NCBI GenBank assembly: GCA_963965975.1
Contig: OZ014412.1
Location: 12,414,849-12,478,848, forward strand
Origin: Xestospongia bergquistia
Lineage: Eukaryota; Porifera; Demospongiae; Haplosclerida; Petrosiidae
Direction of reading: 5' to 3'
DNA: 64,000 bases
In this document: piece by piece, positions 14,401 through 26,900 of the stretch
Layout of the letters: the number at the start of each line of letters is the position of its first letter
Position numbering within the stretch: the first letter of the stretch is position 1
Made by a program: the position numbers and the translations under genes
The notes under the pieces: generated by a model
What the model saw: the letters and a program-made list of their open reading frames with translations, nothing else
Database searches by the model: none
Told to the model about the DNA's origin: nothing

Positions 14401-16006
14401 AACAGCTCAGTCTAAAGGACTCTATGGGACTAACAAAATAAACCGTTATTAACAGTTTAGTAAATTGCTTTGCCTTAACGCTCTGAAGTCTTTAAATTAA
14501 AGACTTTAGAAGGTTTAGACTATTCATTGAAGTTAACAAAGTAAACAGCTCAGTCTAATGGACTCTAAGGCACTAACTAAATGAATTGTTATTAACAGTT
14601 TAGTAAGTTTGTTTCCATTACACTCTAATGTCTTTAAATTAAGGACTTTAGAAGGTTGAGACTATTGAGTGAAGTTAATAAAGTAAACAGCTCAGTCTAA
14701 AGGACTCTATGGGAATAACTAAATAAACTGTTATTAACAGTTTAGTAAGTTAGTTTGCATTAACACTCTAAAGTCTTTAAATTAAAGACTTTAGAAGGTT
14801 TAGACTATTGAGTGAAGTTAATAAAGTAAACAGCTCAGTCTAAAGGACTCTATGGGACTAACTAAATAAACTGTTATTAACAGTTTAGTAAGTTGGTTTG
14901 CCTTAACACTCTAAAGTCTTTAAATTAAAGACTTTAGAAGGTTTAGACTATTGATTGAAGTTAACAAAGTAAACAGCTCAGTCTAATGGACTCTATGGGA
15001 CTAACTAAATAAACTGTTATTAACAGTTTAGTAAGTTGGTTTGCATTAACACTCTAAAGTCTTTAAATTAAAGACTTTAGAAGGTTTAGACTATTGAGTG
15101 AAGTTAATAAAGTAAACAGCTCAGTCTAAAGGACTCTATGGGACTAACTAAATAAACTGTTATTAACAGTTTAGTAAGGTGGTTTGCCTTAACACTCTAA
15201 AGTCTTTAAATTAAAGACTTTAGAAGGTTTAGACTATTGATTGAAGTTAACAAAGTCAACAGCTTAGTCTAATGGACTCTAAGGCACTAACTAAATGAAT
15301 TGTTATTAACAGTTTAGTAAGGTTGTTTGCATTAACACTCTAAAGTCTTTAAATTAAAGACTTTAGAAGGTTTAGACTATTGATTGAAGTTAATAAAGTA
15401 AACAGCTCAGTCTAAAGGACTCTATGGGACTAACTAAATAAACTCTTATTAACAGTTTAGTAAGTTGGTTTGTATTAACACTCTAAAGTCTTTAAATTAA
15501 AGACTTTAGAAGGTTTAGACTATTGAGTGAAGTTAATAAAGTAATCAGCTCAGTCTAAAGGACTCTATGGGACTAACTAAATAAACTGTTATTAACAGTT
15601 TAGTAAGTTGGTTTGCCTTAACACTCTAAAGTCTTTAAATTAAAGACTTTAGAAGTTTTAGACTATTGATTGAAGTTAACAAAGTAAACAGCTCAGTCTA
15701 ATGGTCTCTATTGGACTAACTAAATAAACTGTTATTAACAGTTTAGTAATTTGGTTTGCATTAACACTCTAAAGTCTTTAAATTAAAGACTTTAGAAGGT
15801 TTAGACTATTGAGTGAAGTTAACAAAGTAAACAGCTCAGTCTAAAGGACTCTATGGGACTAACTAAATAAACTGTTATCAACAGGTTAGTAAGTTGGTTT
15901 GTATTAACACTCTACAGTCTTTAACTTAAAGACTTTAGATGATTTAGACTATTGAGTGAAGTTAATAAAGTAAACGGCTCAGTGTAATGGACTCTATTGG
16001 ACTAAC

Positions 16007-16169
16007 TAAAGACTTTAGAGTGTTAATGCAAACAAACTTACTAAACTGTTAATAACAGTTTATTTAGTTAGTCCCATAGAGTCGTTTAGACTGAGCTGAT
16101 TACTTTATTAACTTCATTCAATAGTCTAAACCTTCTAAAGTCTTTAATTTAAAGACTTTAGAGTGTTAA
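16007..16169 (-). repeat. Single inverted satellite monomer, copy 1
   Basis: One monomer plus a fifth runs in the R orientation inside the F array. The left junction joins F ...GGACTAAC to R GACTTTAGAGTG through a shared TAAA (16007-16010). The right junction joins R ...GAGTG to F ATTAAAGACTTT through a shared TTAA (16166-16169). Both joins therefore show four bases of microhomology. The same structure recurs 1,818 bp downstream. Confidence 0.93.
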
Positions 16170-17824
16170 ATTAAAGACTTTAGAAGGTTTAGACTATTGA
16201 TTGAAGTTAATAAAGTAAACAGCTCAGTCTAATGGACACTATTGGACTAACTAAATGAACTGTTATTAACAGTTTAGTAAGTTGGTTTGCATTAACACTC
16301 TAAAGTCTTTAAATTAAAGACTTCAGAAGTTTTAGACTATTGAGTGAAGTAAATAAAGTAAACAGCTCAGTCTAAAGGACTCTATGGGACTAACTAAAGA
16401 AACTGTTCTTAACACTTTAGTAAGATGGTTTGTATTAACACTCTAAAGTCTTTAAATTAAAGACTTTAGAAGGTTTAGACTATTGAGTGAATTTAATAAA
16501 GTAATCAGCTCAGTCAAAAGGACTCTATGGGACAAACTAAATAAACTGTTATTAACAGTTTAGTAAGTTGGTTTGCCTTAACACTCTAAAGTCTTTAAAT
16601 TAAAGACTTTAGAAGGTTTAGACTATTGATTGAAGTTAACAATGTCAACAGCTTAGTCTAATGGACTCTAAGGCACTAACTAAAGGAATTGTTATTAACA
16701 GTTTAGTAAGGTTTTTTGCATTAACACTCTAAAGTCTTTAAATTAAAGACTTTAGAAGGTTTAGACTATTGATTGAAGTTAATAAAGTAAACAGCTCAGT
16801 CTAAAGGACTCTATGGGACTAACTAAAAAAACTGTTATTAACAGTTTAGGAAGTTGGTTTGCATTAACACTATAAAGTCTTTAATTTAAAGACTTTAGAA
16901 GGTTTAGACTATTGAGATAAGTTCATAAATTAAACGGCTCAGTCTAAAGGACTCTATGGGACTAACTAAATAAACTGTTATTAACAGTTTAGTAAGTTGG
17001 TTTACATTAACACTCTAAAGTCTTTAAATTAAAGACTTTAGAAGTTTTAGACTATTGAGTGCAGTTAATAAAGTAAACGGCTCAGTCTAAAGGACTCTAT
17101 GGGACTAACTAAATAAACTGTTATTAACAGTTTAGTAAGTTGGTTTGTATTAACACTCTAAAGTCTTTAAATTAAAGACTTTAGAAGGTTTAGACTATTG
17201 AGTGAATTTAATAAAGTAATCAGCTCAGTCTAAAGGACTCTATGGGACTAACTAAATAAACTGTTATTAACAGTTTAGTAAGTTTGTTTGCATTAACACT
17301 CTAAAGTCTTTAAATTAAAGACTTTAGAAGGTTTAGACTATTGAGTGAAGTTAATAAAGTAAACAGCTCAGTCTAAAGGACTCTATGGGACTAACTAAAT
17401 AAACTGTTATTAACAGTTTAGTAAGGTGGTTTGCCTTAACACTCTAAAGTCTTTAAATTAAAGACTTTAGAAGGTTTAGACTATTGATTGAAGTTAACAA
17501 AGTAAACAGCTCAGTCTAATGGTCTCTATTGGACCAACTAAATGAAATGTTATTAACAGTTTAGTAAGTTGGTTTGCATTAACACTCTAAAGTCTTTAAA
17601 TTAAAGACTTTAGAAGGTTAAGACTATTGAGTGAAGTTAACAAAGTAAACAGCTCAGTCTAAAGGACTCTATGGGACTAACTAAATAAACTGTTATCAAC
17701 AGTTTAGTAAGTTTGTTTGTATTAACACTCTACAGTCTTTAAATTAAAGGCTTTAGATGATTTAGACTATTGAGTGAAGTTAATAAAGTAAACGGCTCAG
17801 TGTAATGGACTCTATTGGACTAAC
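16170..17824 (+). repeat. 143-bp satellite array, F orientation, between the two inverted monomers
   Basis: About 11.6 F monomers fill this stretch and end with the variant GTGTAATGGACTCTATTGG that precedes both inverted monomers. One monomer near 16880 has a T rather than an A at the centre of the large palindrome, which is the R-type base. No gene is seen. Confidence 0.95.
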
Positions 17825-17987
17825 TAAAGACTTTAGAGTGTTAATGCAAACCAACTTAATAAACTGTTAATAACAGTTTCTTTAGTTAGTCCCATAGAGT
17901 CCTTTAGACTGAGCTGATTACTTTATTAACTTCATTCAATAGTCTAAACCTTCTAAAGTCTTTAATTTAAAGACTTTAGAGTGTTAA
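17825..17987 (-). repeat. Single inverted satellite monomer, copy 2
   Basis: This repeats the inverted segment at 16007-16169 with both junctions exactly 1,818 bp further on (TAAA at 17825-17828, TTAA at 17984-17987). Identical junctions mean the inversion happened once and was then duplicated with its flank as part of a larger unit. Small differences from copy 1 (for example TTTCTTTAG against TTTATTTAG) show some divergence since. Confidence 0.93.
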
Positions 17988-18268
17988 ATTAAAGACTTTA
18001 GAAGGTTTAGACTATTGATTGAAGTTAACAAAGTAAACAGCTCAGTCTAATGGACTCTATTGGACTAACTAAATGAACTGTTATTAACAGTTTAGTAAGT
18101 TGGTTTGTATTAACACTCTAAAGTTTTTAAATTAAAGACTTTAGAAGGTTTAGACTATTGAGTGAATTTAATAAAGTAATCAGCTCAGTCTAAAGGACTC
18201 TATGGGACTAACTAAATAAACTGTTATTAACAGTTTAGTAAGTTGGTTTTCATTAACACTCTAAAGTC
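17988..18268 (+). repeat. Last two F-orientation monomers before the flip
   Basis: Two F monomers with the diagnostic AATCAGCTCAG variant follow inverted copy 2 and end at the head-to-head junction at 18269. The segment is about 280 bp. Confidence 0.93.
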
Positions 18269-18272
18269 TTTA
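18269..18272. other. Array orientation switch, F to R
   Basis: The F sequence CACTCTAAAGTC runs into the R sequence GTTAGTCCAATAGAG through a shared TTTA. This is the exact reverse complement of the F-to-R junctions at 16007 and 17825. The match continues on both sides with diagnostic variants: reverse complements of GTGTAATGG, GATGATTTAG, CTACAGTC and TTATCAACAG on the right, and AATCAGCTCAG on the left. Downstream of this point every monomer seen is R. Confidence 0.93.
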
Positions 18273-20207
18273 GTTAGTCCAATAGAGTCCATTACACTGA
18301 GCTGTTTACTTTATTAACTTCACTCAACAGTCTAAATCATCTAAAGTCTTTAATTTAAAGACTGTAGAGTGTTAATACAAACCAACTTACTAAACTGTTG
18401 ATAACAGTTTATTTAGTTAGACTAATAGAGTCCTTTAGACTGAGCTGTTTACTTTATTAAATTCACTCAACTGTCTAAACCTTCTAAAGTCTTTAATTTA
18501 AAGACTTTAGAGTGTTAATGGAAAACAACTTACTAAACTGTTAATAACAGTTCATTTAGTTAGTCCAATAGAGTCCATTAGACTGAGCTGTTTACTTTGT
18601 TAACTTCAATCAATAGTCTAAACCTACTAAAGTCTTTAATTTAAAGACTTTAGAGTGTTAATGCAAACCAACTTACTAAACTGTTAATAACATTTTATTT
18701 AGTTAGTCTCATAGAGTCCATTAGACTGAGCTGTTTACTTTATTAACTTCACTCAATAGTCTAAAACTTCTAAAGTCTTTAATTTAAAGACTTTAGAGTG
18801 TTAATACAAACCAACTTACTAAACTGTTAATAACATTTTATTTAGTTAGTCCCATAGAGTCCTTTAGACTGAGCTGTTTACTTTATTATCTTCACTCAAT
18901 AGTCTAAAACTTCTAAAGTCTTTAATTTAAAGTCTTTAGAGAGTTAATGCAAAGCAACTTACTAAACTGTTAATAACAGTTCATTTAGTTAGTCCCATAG
19001 AGTCCATTAGACTGAGCTTTTTACTTTGTTAACTTCAATCAATAGTCTAAACCTTCTAAAGTCTTTAATTTAAAGACTTTAGTGGCTTAATGCTAACCAA
19101 CTTACTAAACTGTTAATAACAATTTATTTAGTTAGTCCCATAGAGTCCTTTAGACTGAGCTGTTTACTTTATTAACTACACTCAATAGTCTAAACCTTCT
19201 AAAGTCTTTAATTTAAAGACTTTAGAGTGTTCAAACAAACCAACTTACTAAACTGTTAATAACAGTTTATTTAGTTAGTCCCATAGAGTCCTTTAGACTG
19301 AGCTGTTTAATTTATGAACTTCTCTCAATAGTCTAAACCTTCTAAAGTCTTTAATTTAAAGACTTTAGAGTGTTAATGCCAAACAACTTCCTAAACTGTT
19401 AATAACAGTTTATTTAGTTAGTCCCATAGAGTCCTTTAGACAGAGTTGTTTACTTTAGTAACATCTCTCTTTAGTCTAAACCTTCTAAAGTCTTTAATTT
19501 AAAGACTTTAGAGTGTTAATGCAAACAAACTTACTAAACTGTTAATAAAAATTTATTTAGATAGTGCCTTAGAGTCCATTAGACTAAGCTGTTGACTTTG
19601 TAAACTTCAATCAATAGTCTAAACCTTCTAAAGTCTTTAATTTAAAGACTTTAGAGTGTTAAGGCAAACCAACTTACTAAACTGTTAATAACAGTTTATT
19701 TAGTTAGTCCCATAGAGTCCTTTAGGCTGAGCTGTTTACTTTATTAACTTCACTCAATAGTCAAAACCTTGTAAAGTCTTTAATTTAAAGACTTTAGAGT
19801 GTTAATGCAAACCAACTTACTAAACTGTTAATAACAGTTTATTTAGTTAGTCCCATAGAGTCCTTTAGACTGAGCTGATTACTTTATTAACTTCACTCAA
19901 TAGTCTAAACCTTCTAAAGTCTTTAATTTAAAGACTTTAGAGTGTTAATACAAACCAACTTACTAAAGTGTTAATAACATTTTATTTAGTTAGTCCCATA
20001 GAGTCCTATAGACTGAGCTGTTTACTTTATTAAGTTCACTCAATAGTCTAAAACTTCTGAAGTCTTTATTTTAAAGACTTTTGAGTGTTAATGCAAACCT
20101 ACTTACTAAACTGTTAATAACAGTTCATTTATTTAGTGCCATAGAGTCCATTAGACTGTGCTTTTTACTTTGTTAACTTCAATCAATAGTCTAAACCTTC
20201 TAAAGTC

Positions 20208-20990
20208 TTTAATTTAAAGACTTTAGAGTGTTAAGGCAAACCAACTTACTAAACTGTTAATAACAGTTTATTTAGTTAGTCCCATAGAGTCCTTTAGACT
20301 GAGCTGTTTACTTTATTAACTTCACTCAATAGTCTAAACCTTCTAAAGTCTTTAACTTAAAGACTTTAGAGTGTTAATGCAAACCAACTTACTAAACTGT
20401 TAATGACAGTTCATTTAGTTAGTCCCAGAGAGTCCATTAGACTGAGCTGTTTACTTTGTTAACTTCAATCAATAGTCTAAACCTTCTAAAGTCTTTAATT
20501 TAAAGACTTTAGAGTGTTAAGGCAAACCAACTTACTAAACTGTTAATAACAGTTTATTTAGTTAGTCCCATAGAGTCCTTTAGACTGAGCTGTTTACTTT
20601 ATTAACTTCACTCAATAGTCTAAACCTTCTAAAGTCTTTAACTTAAAGACTTTAGAGTGTTAATGCAAACCAACTTACTAAACTGTTAATGACAGTTCAT
20701 TTAGTTAGTCCCAGAGAGTCCATTAGACTGAGCTGTTTACTTTGTTAACTTCAATCAATAGTCTAAACCTTCTAAAGTCTTTAATTTAAAGACTTTAGAG
20801 TGTTAAGGCAAACCAACTTACTAAACTGTTAATAACAGTTTATTTAGTTAGTCCCATAGAGTCCTTTAGACTGAGCTGTTTACTTTATTAACTTCACTCA
20901 ATAGTCTAAACCTTCTAAAGTCTTTAACTTAAAGACTTTAGAGTGTTAATGCAAACCAACTTACTAAACTGTTGATAACAGTTTATTTAG
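20208..20990 (-). repeat. Dimer HOR, 286 bp, about 2.5 copies
   Basis: A two-monomer unit is repeated, marked by TTTAACTTAAAG at 20351, 20637 and 20923 and by TTAATGACAGTTC with CCCAGAGAGTCC in the first two units. The spacing is exactly 286 bp. Confidence 0.85.
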
Positions 20991-23900
20991 TTAGTCCCAT
21001 AGAGTCCTTTAGACTGAGCTGTTTACTTTATTCACTTCACTCAATAGTCTAAACCTTCTAAAGTCTTTAGTTTAAAGACTTTAGAGTGTTAAGGCAAAGC
21101 AACTTACAAAACTGTTAATAACAGTTTATTTTGTTAGTCCTATACAGTCCTTTATACTGAGCTGTTTACTTTATTAACTTCACTCAATAGTCTAAACCTT
21201 ATAAAGTCTGTAATTTAAAGACTTTAGAGTGTTAATGTAAACCAACTTATTAAACTGTTAATAACAGTTTATTTAGTTAGTCCAATAGTGTCCTTTAGAC
21301 TGAGCTGTTTACCTTATGAACTTCACTCAATAGTTTAAACCTTGTAAAGTCTTTAATTTAAAGACTTTAGAGTGTTAATGCAAACCAACTTACTAAACTG
21401 TTAATAACAGTTTATTTAGTTAGTCCCATAGAGTCGTTTAGACTGAGCTGTTTACTTTATTAACTTCTCTCAATAGTCTAAACCTTCTAAAGTCTTTAAT
21501 TTAAAGACTTTAGAGTGTAATGCAAACATACTTACTAAACTGTTAATAACAATTCATTTAGTTAGTGCCTTAGAGTCCATTAGACTGAGCTGTTTACTTT
21601 GTTAACTTCAATCAATAGTCTAAACCTTCTAAAGTCTTTAATTTAAAGACTTTAGAGTGTTAAGGCAAGCCAACTTACTAAACTGTTAATAACAGTTTAT
21701 TTAGTTAGTCCCATAGAGTCCTTTAGACTGAGCTGTTTACTTTATTAACTTCACTCAATAGTCTAAACCTTCTAAAGTCTTTAATTTAAAGACTTTAGAG
21801 TGTTAAGGCAAACCAACTTACTCAACTGTTAATAACAGTTTATTTAGTTAGTCCCATAGAGTCGTTAGACTGAGCTGTTTACTTTATTAACTTCACTCAA
21901 TAGTCTAAACTTTCTAAAGTCTTTAATTTAAAGACTTTAGTGGCTTAATGCTAACCAACTTACTAAACTGTTAATAACAGTTTATTTAGTTAGTTCCATA
22001 GAGTCCTTTAGACTGAGCTGTTTACTTTATTAACTTCACTCAATAGTCTAAACCTTCTAAAGTCTTTAATTTAAAGACTTTAGAGTGTTAATGTAAACAA
22101 ACTTACTAAACTGTTAATAACAGTTTATTTAGTTAGTCCCATAGTGTTTTTTAGACTGAGCTGTTTACTTTATTAACTTCACTCAATAGTCTTAACCTTC
22201 TAAAGTCTTTAATTTAAAGACTTTAGAGTGTTAATGCAAACCAACTTACTAAACTGTTAATAACAGTTTATTTAGTTAGTCCCATAGAGTCCTTTAGACT
22301 GAGCTGTTTACTTTATTAACTTCTCTCCATAGTCTAAACATTCTAAAGTCTTTAATTTAGAGACTTTAGAGTGTAATGCAAACCAACTTACTAAACTGTT
22401 AATAACAATTCATTTAGTTAGTGCCTTAGAGTCCATTAGACTGAGCTTTTTACTTTGTTAACTTCAATCAATAGTCTAAACCTTCTAAAGTCTTTAATTT
22501 AAAGACTTTAGAGCGTTAAGGCAAGCCAACTTACTAAACTGTTAATAACAGTTTATTTAGTTAGTCCCATAGATTCCTTTAGACTGAGCTGTTTACTTTC
22601 TTAACTTCACTCAATAGTCTAAACCTTCTAAAGTCTGTAATTTAAAGACTTTAGAGTGTTAATGCAAACCAACTTACTAAACTGTTAATAACAGTTTATT
22701 TAGTTAGTCCCATAGAGTCGTTTAGACTTAGCTGTTTACTTTATTAACTTCACTCAATAGTCTAAACCTTCTAAAGTCTTTAATTTAAAGACTTTACAGT
22801 GTAATGCAAACCAACTTACTAAACTGTTAATAACAATTCATTTAGTTTGTGCCTTAGAGTCCATTAGACTGAGCTGTTTACTTTGTTCACTTCAATCAAT
22901 AGTCTAAACCTTCTAAAGTCTTTAATTTAAAGACTTTAGAGCGTTAAGTTAAGCAAATTACTAAACTGTTAATAACAGTTTATTTTGTTAGTCCCATAGA
23001 GTCCTTTAGACTGAGCTGTTAACTTTATTAACTTCACTCAATAGTCTAAACCTTCTAAAGTCTTTAATTTAAAGACTTTAGAGTGTTAATGCAAACCAAC
23101 TTACTAAACTTTTAATAACAGTTCATTTAGTTAGTCCAATAGAGTCCATTACACTGAGCTGTTTACTTTGTTCACTTCAATCAATAGTCTAAACCTTCTA
23201 AAGTCTTTAATTTAAAGACTTTAGAGTGATAAGACAAACCAACTTACTAAACTGTTAATGACGGTTTATTTTGTTAGTCCCATAGAGTCCTTTAAACTGA
23301 GCTGTTTACTTTATTAACTTCACTCAATAGTCTAAACCTTATAAAGTCTTTAATTTAAAGACTTTAGAGTGTTAATGCCAACCAACTTACTAAACTGTTA
23401 ATAACAGTTTATTTTGTTAGTCCCATAGAGTCCTTTAGACTGAGCTGTTTACTTTATTAAATTCACTCAATAGTCTAAACCTTCTAAAGTCTTTAATTTA
23501 AAGACTTTAGAGTCTTAATGCAAACCAACTTACTAAACTGTTAATAACAGTTTATTTAATTAGTCCCATAGAGTCCTTTAGACTGAGCTGTTTACTTTAT
23601 TAACTTCACTCAATAGTCTAAACCTTCTAAAGTCTTTAATTTAAAGACTTTAGACTCTTAATGCAAACCACCCTACTAAACTGTTAAAAACAGTTTATTT
23701 TGTTAGTCCCATAGAGTCCTTTAGACTGAGCTGTTTACTTTATTAACTTCACTCAATAGTCTAAACCTTCTAAAGTCTTTAATTTAAAGACTTTAGAGTG
23801 TTAATGCAAACCAACTTACTAAACATTGTTAATAGCAGTTTATTTGGTTAGTCCCATAGAGTCATTTAGACTGAGCTCTTTAGTTTATAAACTTCACTCA

Positions 23901-26900
23901 ATAGGCTAAACCTTCTAAAGTCTTTAATTTAAGGACTTTAGAGTGTAATGCAAACCAACTTACTAAACTGTTAATAACAATTCATTTAGTTAGTGCCTTA
24001 GAGTCCATTAGACTGAGCTGTTTACTTTGTTAACTTCAATCAATAGTCTAAACCTTCTAAAGTCTTTAATTTAAAGACTTTAGAGTGTTAAGGCAAAGCA
24101 ACTTACTAAACCGTTAATAACAGTTTATTTAGTTAGTCCCATAGAGTCCTTTAGACTGAGCTGTTTACTTTACTAACTTCACTCAATAGTCTAAACCTTC
24201 TAAAGTCTTTAATTTAAAAGACTTTAGAGTGTTGATACAAACCAACTTACTAAACTGTTAATAAGAGTTTATTTAGTTAGTCCCATAGAGTCCTTTAGAC
24301 TGTGCTGTTTAATTTATTAACTTCACTCAATAGTCTAAACCTTCTAAAGTCTTTAATTTAAAGACTTTGGAGTGTTAATGCAAACCAACTTACTAAATTG
24401 TTAATAACAGTTTATTTAGTTAGTCCCATAGAGTCCTTTAGACTGAGCTGTTTACTTTATTAACTTCACTCAATAGTCTAAACCTTCTAAAGTCTTTAAT
24501 TTAAAGACTTTAGAGTGTTAAGGCAAACCAACTTACTAAACTGTTAATAACAGTTTATTTACTTAGTCCCATAGAGTCCTTTAGACTGAGCTGTTTACTT
24601 TATTCACTTCACTCAATAGTCTAAACCTTCTAAAGTCTTTAGTTTAAAGACTTTAGAGTGTTAAGGCAAAGCAACTTACAAAACTGTTAATAACAGTTTA
24701 TTTTGTTAGTCCTATAGAGTCCTTTATACTGAGCTGTTTACTTTATTAACTTCACTCAATAGTCTAAACCTTATAAAGTCTTTTATTTAATGACTTTAGT
24801 GGCTTAATGCTAACCAACTTACTAAACTGTTAATAACAGTTTCTTTAGTTAGTCCCATAGAGTCATTTAGACTGAGCTGTTTACTTTATTAACTTCACTC
24901 AATAGTCTAAACCTTCTAAAGTCTGTAATTTAAAGACTTTAGAGTGTTAATGTAAACCAACTTACTAAACTGTTAATAACAGTTTATTTAGTTAGTCCAA
25001 TAGTGTCCTTTAGACTGAGCTGTTTACCTTATTAACTTCACTCAATAGTTTAAACCTTGTAAAGTCTTTAATTTAAAGACTTTAGAGTGTTAATGCAAAC
25101 AAACTTACTAAACTGTTAATAACAGTTTATTTAGTTAGTCCCATAGAGTCGTTTAGACTGAGCTGTTTACTTTATTAACTTCTCTCAATAGTCTAAACCT
25201 TCTAAAGTCTTTAATTTAAAGACTTTAGAGTGTAATGCAAACATACTTACTAAACTGTTAATAACAATTCATTTAGTTAGTGCCTTAGAGTCCATTAGAC
25301 TGAGCAGTTTACTTTGTTAACTTCAATCAATAGTCTAAACCTTTTAAAGTCTTTAATTTAAAGACTTTAGAGTGTTAAGGCAAGCCAACTTACTAAACTT
25401 TTAATAACAGTTTATTTAGTTAGTCCCATAGAGTCCTTTAGACTGAGCTGTTTACTTTATTAACTTCACTCAATAGTCTAAACCTTCTAAAGTCTTTAAT
25501 TTAAAGACTTTAGAGTGTTAAGGCAAACCAACTTACTCAACTGTTAATAACAGTTTATTTAGTTAGTCCCATAGAGTCGTTAGACTGAGCTGTTTACTTT
25601 ATTAACTTCACTCAATAGTCTGAACTTTCTAAAGTCTTTAATTTAAAGACTTCATTGGCTTAATGCTAACCAACTTACTAAACTGTTAATAACAGTTTAT
25701 TTAGTTAGTTCCATTGAGTCGTTTAGACTGAGCTGTTTACTTTATTAACTTCACTCAATAGTCTAAACCTTCTAAAGTCTTTAATTTAAAAACTTTAGAG
25801 TGTTAATGTAAACAAACTTACTAAACTGTTAATAACAGTTTATTTAGTTAGTCCCATAGTGTTTTTTAGACTGAGCTGTTTACTTTATTAACTTCACTCA
25901 ATAGTCTTAACCTTCTAAAGTCTTTAATTTAAAGACTTTAGAGTGTTAATGCAAACCAACTTACTAAACTGTTAATAACAGTTTATTTAGTTAGTCCCAT
26001 AGAGTCGTTTAGACTGAGCTGTTTACTTTATTAACTTCTCTCAATAGTCTAAACATTCTAAAGTCTTTAATTTAAAGACTTTAGAGTGTAATGCAAACCA
26101 ACTTACTAAACTGTTAATAACAATTCATTTAGTTAGAGCCTTAGAGTCCATTAGACTGAGCTTTTTACTTTGTTAACTTCAATCAATAGTCTAAACCTTC
26201 TAAAGTCTTTAATTTAAAGACTTTAGAGTGTTAAGGCAAGCCAACTTACTAAACTGTTAATAACAGTTTATTTAGTTAGTCCCATAGATTCCTTTAGACT
26301 GAGCTGTTTACTTTATTAACTTCACTCAATAGTCTAAACCTTCTAAAGTCTTTAATTTAAAGACTTTAGAGTGTTAATGCAAACCAACTTACTAAACTGC
26401 TAATAACAGTTTATTCAGTTAGTCCCATAGAGTCGTTTAGACTTAGCTGCTTACTTTATTAACTTTACTCAATAGTCTAAACCTTCTAAAGTCTTTAATT
26501 TAAAGACTTTACAGTGTAATGCAAACCAACTTACTAAACTGTTAAGAACAGTTCATTTAGTTAGTCCCATAGAGTCCATTAGACTGAGCTGTTTACTTTG
26601 TTAACTTCAATCAATAGTCTAAACCTTCTAAAGTCTTTAATTTAAAGACTTTAGAGTGTTAATGCAAACCAACCTACTAAACTGTTAATAACAGTTCATT
26701 TAGTTAGTCCCACGGAGTCCATTAGGCTGAGCTGTTTACTTTGTTAACTTCAATCAATAGTCTAAACCTTCTAAAGTCTTTAATTTAAAGACTTTAGAGT
26801 ATTAATACAAACCAACTTACTAAACTGTTAATAACAGTTTATTTAGTTAGTCCCGTAGAGTCCTTTAGACTGAGCTGTTTAATTTATGAACTTCACTCAA

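Larger units (their letters stand above)
1..16006 (+). repeat. 143-bp satellite array, forward (F) orientation, main block
   Basis: About 112 head-to-tail monomers with a period of 143 bp, measured from the AAAG of the large palindrome at 632, 775 and 918. Each F monomer holds in order: a palindrome with arms AAAGTCTTTAA and TTAAAGACTTT around a central A, the GAAGGTTTAGACTATTGAG block, a CAGCTCAGTCTAAAGG block, TATGGGACTAAC, a second palindrome with arms TAAACTGTTA and TAACAGTTTA, and GTTGGTTTGCATTAACACTC. The consensus is about 29% GC and contains no CpG. Both strands are full of stops and no gene is visible. A divergent subfamily, with the large palindrome damaged and a different middle part, is interspersed at 0.3-3.9 kb and 11.6-12.3 kb. 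I do not recognise the family. No function is shown by the sequence; centromeric or heterochromatic use would be inference. Confidence 0.97.
16007..17987. repeat. HOR of 1,818 bp containing the inverted monomer
   Basis: The unit is one inverted monomer plus about 11.6 F monomers. It is defined by the repeated junctions TAAA at 16007 and 17825 and TTAA at 16166 and 17984. It is not an integer number of monomers (12.7) because each inversion junction changes phase. Confidence 0.85.

Noticed and set aside
16166-16169. TTAA at the R-to-F junction as a piggyBac excision scar
   Set aside because: The two sides are satellite in opposite orientation, which simple excision does not create, and TTAA is so common here that it is expected as microhomology by chance.
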